Assembly: GCA_031550325.1 (NCBI GenBank)
Contig: JAVBOR010000040.1
Location: 1-38,574, forward strand
Origin: JAVBTT01 sp031550325
Lineage (GTDB): Bacteria > Bacillota > Clostridia > Oscillospirales > UBA929
DNA: 38,574 bases
Direction of reading: 5' to 3'
This document shows positions 33,524 to 38,574 of the stretch, in pieces. A program made the position numbers and the translations under genes. The stretch's first letter is position 1, and each line of letters starts with the position of its first letter. Under the pieces are notes generated by a model. The model was not told where the DNA came from, did no database searches, and saw only the letters and a program-made list of their open reading frames with translations.

Positions 33524-34621
33524 ATGAGCCATCTCTCCGCCAGAGCGCTGAACCGCAGCCTGATCATCAGCGCCAACCAGCGCCGCGTCCCTCTGTTCGG
33601 CTCCTTTGAGCTGACGGGGCGCTGCAATCTCTCCTGCGCGATGTGCTATGTGCGTAAAAGCGCCGGGGACAGGCAGGCCATGGCAGCCGAGCTTTCGGCG
33701 GCGCGTTTTATCGACATCACGCGCCAGGCCTGCGAGGCCGGGCTGTTTTACTTACAGCTGACCGGGGGCGAGCCCTTTTTGCGCCCCGACCTTTTTGACA
33801 TCTATCATGGCGTGAGCGACCTCGGCGTCAAAATTACGCTGAACTCCAACGGCACCCTGATTACGCCGGAAATTGCGCACGAGCTTGGCAAGCGTCCGCC
33901 GTACATCATGCCCATCACGCTGTACGGCGCTTCGCGTGAGACATACGCGCGCCTGTGCGGGAACGCCGACGGGTTCGAGCGCACGCTGGAGGGAATCCGC
34001 CTGCTGCTGGAAAACAAAATCCCCATTCGTATTCACACCACCCTCACCTCGGCAAACGCGGGCGATCTGGAGGGGATGTACAACATCACCGCCGATTTTG
34101 GCCTGCAGCTGACGGCCGCAGGCTATACGCTGGCCCCGCGCGAGGGCGTGGAGGCCTGCCCATTCGCCGTGCGCCTGACGCCGAAGGAGCGCGTCTTTTA
34201 CAAGCAGCGCCTGGCCGAACTTCAGGGCGCCGAAACGAGGCCCAAGCTCAAGCCCGTGGAGGATCTGCACGCCCTGATCGAAGAAGACTCCGGCGCATTT
34301 TCCAGCGGGCGCAAAAGCGCGTTTGAGTGCGCCGCCGGAAACTTTTCCTTTGTCGTTTTTTGGGACGGCCGCATGGCTTCCTGCCTCAATCTCGATGAGC
34401 CGTCCTTTGTCCTTCCCCCCGAAATGCCGTTTGAGGCGGCCTGGGAGCGGCTCAAGACCATGTGCGACGCCGTCCCTGTCTGCGAGGAGTGCGCGCGCTG
34501 CGACATCAAACACATTTGCAAGCCCTGTCCCTCCCTGCTGAAGGGCGAGACCGGGACGTTTACCCAAAAAGCGCCGCTGCTGTGTGAACACGCCGAGCTT
34601 CTGACCGACCGGTCGTCCTGA
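33524..34621 (+). CDS. Radical SAM/SPASM enzyme, putative peptide maturase
   Basis: The 365-residue protein binds a 4Fe-4S cluster through C34-x3-C38-x2-C41 (CNLSCAMC) and S-adenosylmethionine with GGEP (81-84). The C-terminal SPASM/twitch region has many cysteines (C269, C287, C320, C323, C326, C332, C335, C354) and should hold one or two more clusters, as in enzymes that modify ribosomal peptides. There is no PqqD-like recognition domain in the first 30 residues. ATG follows GGGAGG at a long 11 bases, so translation is likely weak relative to the peptide. It may form a thioether or another cross-link at C25 or C37 of the upstream peptide. No transporter or protease gene is adjacent. A role in cofactor or enzyme maturation cannot be excluded. 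Confidence 0.88.
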   Translation: MSHLSARALNRSLIISANQRRVPLFGSFELTGRCNLSCAMCYVRKSAGDRQAMAAELSAARFIDITRQACEAGLFYLQLTGGEPFLRPDLFDIYHGVSDLGVKITLNSNGTLITPEIAHELGKRPPYIMPITLYGASRETYARLCGNADGFERTLEGIRLLLENKIPIRIHTTLTSANAGDLEGMYNITADFGLQLTAAGYTLAPREGVEACPFAVRLTPKERVFYKQRLAELQGAETRPKLKPVEDLHALIEEDSGAFSSGRKSAFECAAGNFSFVVFWDGRMASCLNLDEPSFVLPPEMPFEAAWERLKTMCDAVPVCEECARCDIKHICKPCPSLLKGETGTFTQKAPLLCEHAELLTDRSS

Positions 34622-34719
34622 CGGACTGTACGCCCGGCCTGAATATCCCCGTCTTCACGACGGCCACTTTCTATTTTATAGATTTATTTGAAATTTATAA
34701 CTGCTTTGGGTGTCCCTTC

Positions 34720-34748
34720 TTGTTTATTGATACGATATTTGATATAAT
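34720..34748 (+). promoter_or_regulatory. Predicted promoter for glgP
   Basis: TATAAT (34743-34748) is perfect. TTGTTT (34720-34725) is at 17-base spacing and is a weak -35. It lies about 38 bp before the start codon. Confidence 0.6.
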
Positions 34749-34785
34749 GGTCAAAGTGTGACGATACGAGAGGGGACATGATCGC

Positions 34786-37215
34786 TTGTTTACGACAAAA
34801 GCTGCATTTAAAAAGGAATTCAAGCATAAAATGGCCAACATGTTTGGCAAAACGCTTGCCGAGTCCTCGGACACCGATCGCTATGCCGCGTTGGCCTCCC
34901 TGATCCGGGAGGAGATCAACGCCCGGTGGGTGGACACGAACAACGCCTATTTGCAGCGCGGAACGCGTCAGCTGTACTATTTTTCCCTGGAGTTTCTGCT
35001 GGGCCAGTTTTTAGAGTCCAATTTGCTCTATCTGGGCGTTCGCGACGTCTGCGCTCAGGGCCTGGAGGAGCTCGGCCTGAGCCTGCAGTCCCTCATCGAC
35101 ATGGAGCCCGACGCCGGGCTCGGCAACGGCGGCCTCGGCCGACTGGCAGCCTGCTTTCTGGACTCGATGGCCTCGCTTGGCCTTCCCGGCCACGGCTGCG
35201 GCATTCGCTACAAGTACGGCCTGTTCGCCCAAAAGATCGTTGACGGCTATCAGGTTGAGCTTCCCGACAACTGGCTGCGGGAGGCCAACATCTGGGAGGT
35301 GCGCAAGTCCGACAAGGCCGTGATGGTCAAGTTTGGCGGGCATGTGCGCAGTGAACTCAACGCGCAGGGGCGGCCAGTCTTCTTCCATGAGGACTATCTG
35401 CCGGTCATGGCCGTTCCCTACGACATGCCCATTTTGGGTTACAAGGGCAATGTGGTCAACACGCTGCGCCTGTGGAGCGCCGAGGCGGTCGAGGAGGTGT
35501 TTGACTTTGCGAGCTTCTCAAGGGGCGAGCATGTCAACGCCGTGTCTAACCGGTACGCGATTGAGGCCATTTCGGAGGTGCTCTACCCCGACGACAGCAA
35601 CTACCAAAACCGCCAGCTCCGCCTGAAGCAGCAGTACTTTTTCGTGTCGGCCGGCCTGCAGAGCATTGTGCGCCGGTATAAGAAAAAAGAGAGCGACATG
35701 CACAAGTTTGCCGATCAGATTTGCATCCAGATCAACGATACCCATCCGGCGCTGGCCGTTCCCGAGCTGATGCGCATTCTGATCGACGAGGAAAACTTCG
35801 GCTGGGAAGAGGCCTGGGACATCACTACGCGCACGATTGCCTACACCAACCATACCATCATGCCCGAGGCGCTGGAACGCTGGCCGGTGGAGTCTCTGCG
35901 CGAGCTGCTGCCCCGTATTTATATGATTATTGACGAGATCAACCGGCGCTTTTGCGCCGAGCTGATTCAGCTTTATCCGCGCGATCCCAGCCGCATTGTG
36001 CGTATGGCGATCATCGGCGACGGCACGGTGCGCATGGCGCACCTGGCGGTTGTCGGCGCGTTCAGCGTCAACGGCGTTGCCGCGGTGCACTCGGAGCTGC
36101 TCAAAAGCGTCGTTCTTCACGACTTTTATGAGATCTATCCCGCAAAGTTCAACAACAAAACAAACGGCATCTCCCATCGCCGCTGGCTTCTGGAGTCCAA
36201 CCCGCGTCTGACCCAGCTGATCTGTGAGACCATCGGGCCGCAGTGGATCCGAGAGCCGGTCCTCATGGAGCACCTGTCCACGTTTACCAAGGACGCCACG
36301 GTTCTATCCCGCCTTTCGCGCGCCAAACGGGAGAACAAGATCGACTTCTCTAATTTTGCCTCGCGCAGGTTTGGCTTTGCCTTGGATCCAAGCTCGATTT
36401 TTGACGTTCAGGTCAAGAGGATCCACGCCTACAAGCGTCAGCTGCTCAATCTTCTGCATGTGCTTCACCTTTACTGCCGCGTGATGGACGGGGAGGACAT
36501 CGGGCCGCCGCGCACGTTTATCATGGCGGGCAAGGCTGCGCCGAGCTATTACTACGCCAAGAACGTCATTAAGCTGGCCAACGAGGTCTCGCGCATCATC
36601 GCCTCGGAGCCGCGCTGCAGGGACAAGCTGACGATGGTCTTCCTGGAGAACTATGGCATCGCCCTGGCGCAGATGATCTTTCCCGCCTCGGACGTCAGCG
36701 AGCAGATTTCCACTGCTTCGAAGGAGGCGTCGGGCACCTCAAACATGAAGTTTATGATGAACGGCGCTGTCACAATCGGCACACTCGACGGGGCCAACAT
36801 TGAAATTGTCGAAAAGGCCGGCGCGGAGAACTGCATCACGTTCGGCCTGACCGTCGAGGAGGTTCTTGAGCTTTACCGCGACGGACGCTACCGCGCCCAG
36901 GACATTCTGGACGCCGACCCGCGTCTGCAGCGCGTGTTTGAGCTGTTGCGCGGCGGACTGGGCACGAACATGCCCGCACAGGAGTTTTCCAACATTGTGC
37001 GCAGCCTCACCGACTACAACGACGAGTACTTTGTGCTCAAAGACTTTGACAGCTATGTTGCCGGACAGGAGCGCGTTGCCGAGCTGTACGCCGATCCCGT
37101 CAAGTGGGGCGTCATGTCCCTGCTCAACATCGCGGGCAGCGGCACGTTTTCCTCCGACAACACCATCTCCCAGTACGCCAAGGACATCTGGAAGCTTGAC
37201 CACTTCCGCTTCTAA
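34786..37215 (+). CDS. glgP: Glycogen/alpha-glucan phosphorylase
   Basis: The enzyme releases glucose-1-phosphate from glycogen or starch with phosphate and pyridoxal phosphate. The 809-residue length is normal for bacterial phosphorylases. Conserved blocks are LGNGGLGRLAACFLDSMASL, the RIHAYKRQLLN active-site helix and EASGTSNMKFMMNGAVTIG, in which K655 binds the cofactor. The start is TTG at 34786, after AGAGGGG; an ATG eight bases earlier is out of frame. A terminator overlaps the stop codon. No other glycogen gene is nearby, so it is a single-gene unit. Confidence 0.95.
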   Translation: MFTTKAAFKKEFKHKMANMFGKTLAESSDTDRYAALASLIREEINARWVDTNNAYLQRGTRQLYYFSLEFLLGQFLESNLLYLGVRDVCAQGLEELGLSLQSLIDMEPDAGLGNGGLGRLAACFLDSMASLGLPGHGCGIRYKYGLFAQKIVDGYQVELPDNWLREANIWEVRKSDKAVMVKFGGHVRSELNAQGRPVFFHEDYLPVMAVPYDMPILGYKGNVVNTLRLWSAEAVEEVFDFASFSRGEHVNAVSNRYAIEAISEVLYPDDSNYQNRQLRLKQQYFFVSAGLQSIVRRYKKKESDMHKFADQICIQINDTHPALAVPELMRILIDEENFGWEEAWDITTRTIAYTNHTIMPEALERWPVESLRELLPRIYMIIDEINRRFCAELIQLYPRDPSRIVRMAIIGDGTVRMAHLAVVGAFSVNGVAAVHSELLKSVVLHDFYEIYPAKFNNKTNGISHRRWLLESNPRLTQLICETIGPQWIREPVLMEHLSTFTKDATVLSRLSRAKRENKIDFSNFASRRFGFALDPSSIFDVQVKRIHAYKRQLLNLLHVLHLYCRVMDGEDIGPPRTFIMAGKAAPSYYYAKNVIKLANEVSRIIASEPRCRDKLTMVFLENYGIALAQMIFPASDVSEQISTASKEASGTSNMKFMMNGAVTIGTLDGANIEIVEKAGAENCITFGLTVEEVLELYRDGRYRAQDILDADPRLQRVFELLRGGLGTNMPAQEFSNIVRSLTDYNDEYFVLKDFDSYVAGQERVAELYADPVKWGVMSLLNIAGSGTFSSDNTISQYAKDIWKLDHFRF

Positions 37216-37236
37216 AAAAGGCCCTCGTCCTTTTTT
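37214..37236 (+). terminator. Rho-independent terminator of glgP
   Basis: AAAAAAGG (37214-37221) pairs with CCTTTTTT (37229-37236) over a seven-base loop. It begins within the stop codon. Confidence 0.8.
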
Positions 37237-37238
37237 GG

Positions 37239-37442
37239 CTTTCACGTCGAGCCTGGCGGCGCAGCCGCCAGGTCCCTGCTGGACTGAAAGCCGAAATAGA
37301 TGGAAACACAGACCTTTCCCGGATTCACTCCGGGGAAGAATTTCTCTGCAAACCGTCTCAGCGGTTTGATCCAGACTCCGCTTTGTCAAAAAACCGGAGA
37401 TTCTTTGACAGCCTGGCGCGGGGCGGCATCGCCGCCCCGCGC
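37239..37442 (+). repeat. Mosaic hairpin repeat, copy R4
   Basis: Follows the glgP terminator. Module D is complete: TTTCA ... TGAAA outer arms with an inner CCTGGCGGC/GCCGCCAGG hairpin (37251-37272). Module A (37314-37337) keeps the core CCGGATTCACTCCGG but lost its outer arms. Module B is changed to AAACCG/CGGTTT. Module C (37384-37410) is slightly mismatched. The terminal hairpin GCGCGGGGCGGC/GCCGCCCCGCGC (37416-37442) is perfect over 12 bp. Confidence 0.85.
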
Positions 37443-37537
37443 ATCTATATGAAGTGCGCGCCGGGATAGAGGCCCCTGGATCAGCACGCACTACATCCTA
37501 TGAAACCACCCAGCTCATTGTGACGGAGGATCCTGCC

Positions 37538-38200
37538 ATGTCTCTGATTCTCGCGCCATCTCTTTTGGCGGCCGACGCCGCGCATTTTGGCGAGGCCGCC
37601 GCCGCCGCCCGGCGCGGCGGCGCGGCGATGCTTCATCTGGACATTATGGACGGCCACTTTGTGCCCAATCTGAGCTTTGGGCCACACGTCGCCGCGTGCC
37701 TGAATAAAACCGTCAACCTGCCGCTGGACGTCCACCTGATGGTGGAACAGCCTTCGCGGTTTGTCGAGCCGTTTTGCGACGCCGGCGCTGCCAGCGTCAA
37801 CCTGCACGTCGAGACCGAGTCCACGCCGGCCCTGCTCTCTCTGCTGCGCGGCGTGCATGAGCGCGGCCTCAGGACAGCGGTTACGCTCAAGCCCGGCACG
37901 GCGCTTGAGCGGCTTGAGCCGTTTCTTGAGCATGTGGACATGGTTCTCATCATGACCGTCGAGCCGGGATACGGCGGCCAGGCCATGCTGCCCGGCAGTC
38001 TCGGGCGCATCGCCGCCGCCCGTGCGCTGCTCGACGCGCATGGCGGGCGTATTCTGCTGCAGATCGACGGCGGAGTGACGCTTGAAAACGCGGCCGACTG
38101 CCGGCGCGCCGGCGCCGACATTCTGGTTGCGGGCTCCTCGGTGTTTGGCGCGCCGGACATTGAGGAACGCGTACGGCAGTTCCTCGCGCTCGAGGGATAA
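37538..38200 (+). CDS. rpe: Ribulose-phosphate 3-epimerase
   Basis: Rpe interconverts ribulose-5-phosphate and xylulose-5-phosphate in the pentose phosphate pathway. The 220-residue TIM-barrel protein has the metal site HLDIMDGHFVPNLSFGP and DVHLMVE, the second signature MTVEPGYGGQ, and the phosphate-binding LQIDGGVTLENA and VAGSSVFG. ATG at 37538 is chosen, with GGAGG eight bases before it; the longer frame upstream overlaps the repeat region. Histidine and aspartate ligands all look intact. In many Firmicutes it follows rsgA and prkC, which are not in this window. Confidence 0.95.
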   Translation: MSLILAPSLLAADAAHFGEAAAAARRGGAAMLHLDIMDGHFVPNLSFGPHVAACLNKTVNLPLDVHLMVEQPSRFVEPFCDAGAASVNLHVETESTPALLSLLRGVHERGLRTAVTLKPGTALERLEPFLEHVDMVLIMTVEPGYGGQAMLPGSLGRIAAARALLDAHGGRILLQIDGGVTLENAADCRRAGADILVAGSSVFGAPDIEERVRQFLALEG

Positions 38201-38260
38201 GCCTGAGCGCTTTTTCCTTTTTTGACTCGATGTGAGCTCCCCGCTCCCTTATCTCCCATC

Positions 38261-38574
38261 GCACTCCCGTCCTTTTGTGGGTTTCACGTCGGGTCTGACG
38301 GCATGACCGGCAGAGGCTTTATCTGGAACGAAAACCGAGAAAGATGGAAAAGAACGGCTTTCCCGGAGTGAATCCGAAAAATCCGTTCAGGCTGTCAAAA
38401 AAGCGCATTGCGCCTTCGTCCTTTTCCTGGTTTCACGTCGAGCCTGACGCCGCAGGCGGCAGGTTCTTGCTGGACTGGTTGAGCGCAAAGCATGGAAACA
38501 AGTGACTTTCACGGATTCACTCCGGGAAAGTCACCCAATGCGCGTCTTCACAAAGACGCGTTCCTGCTCCCGTT
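38261..38574 (+). repeat. Mosaic hairpin repeats, copies R5 and R6, running to the window end
   Basis: Two partial units, about 149 bp apart, both start with CGTCCTTTT...GGTTTCACGTCG. R5 has a module A whose core is inverted (GGAGTGAATCC instead of GGATTCACTCC), with GAACGG/CCGTTC outer arms (38352-38388). R6 has module D (38429-38480), a perfect module A (38502-38534, GTGACTTTC/GAAAGTCAC) and module B (38540-38560), then stops at the window end. Positions 38506-38574 equal 91-159 exactly. The stretch 38201-38260 shows no gene. Confidence 0.8.

Noticed and set aside
34727..34748. TTGATA as the -35 box of the glgP promoter
   Set aside because: Only 10 bases separate it from TATAAT; the weaker TTGTTT at 17-base spacing is preferred.

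Overview
The window reads as chromosomal DNA of a high-GC member of the Clostridia (Firmicutes). The reasons are a Firmicutes-type L10 leader before rplJ, strong AGGAGG ribosome binding sites, frequent TTG starts, a CDP-glycerol-polymerase-type wall-polymer enzyme, an S-layer-homology (SLH) protein, FabV and several radical SAM enzymes. The genus cannot be named from the sequence. There are no rRNA or tRNA genes, CRISPR arrays or transposases.

Layout, left to right. 1-3240 (minus): rlmB, then a membrane protein that looks like a P-type ATPase with its phosphorylation motif lost. 3238-9428 (minus): prmA, mtnA, a sugar/choline-phosphate nucleotidyltransferase, an acetyltransferase fused to a glycerophosphotransferase, and a polysaccharide flippase; the last three form a compact surface-polymer module. 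9473-11181: a BrkB/YihY membrane protein facing a YmdB-type phosphodiesterase. 11418-14091 (minus): a small membrane protein, secD and secF. 14135-15446 (minus): fabV with a palindrome inside its promoter. 15466-18910: a membrane GGDEF protein divergent from ilvA. 19076-25401 (minus): a MacAB-like adaptor/ATPase/permease operon ending in an SLH protein. 25524-27672 (minus): rplJ-rplL with L10 leader, then a HAD phosphatase. 27696-30275: a secreted matrixin-like protease divergent from a radical SAM/PadR pair. 30315-32247: rpsB-tsf. 32285-32980: about 0.7 kb without genes. 32981-34621: a candidate RiPP locus. 34720-38200: glgP and rpe.

The best candidate for an undescribed system is the RiPP-like locus. 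A near-consensus promoter and a structured leader of about 140 nt precede a 52-residue, two-cysteine peptide gene with a strong ribosome binding site. A perfect 14-bp hairpin follows, and then a radical SAM/SPASM enzyme. This is the arrangement of a highly expressed precursor and a less expressed maturase, but I do not recognise the peptide family.

The second main observation is a family of intergenic mosaic repeats built from consecutive hairpins (at about 38-225, 11202-11403, 18922-19073, 37239-37442 and 38261-38574, with single-hairpin remnants elsewhere). The hairpin arms differ between copies yet keep pairing, so structure seems to be conserved. The last 69 bases of the window exactly repeat positions 91-159, so the window probably ends at a repeat-induced assembly break.
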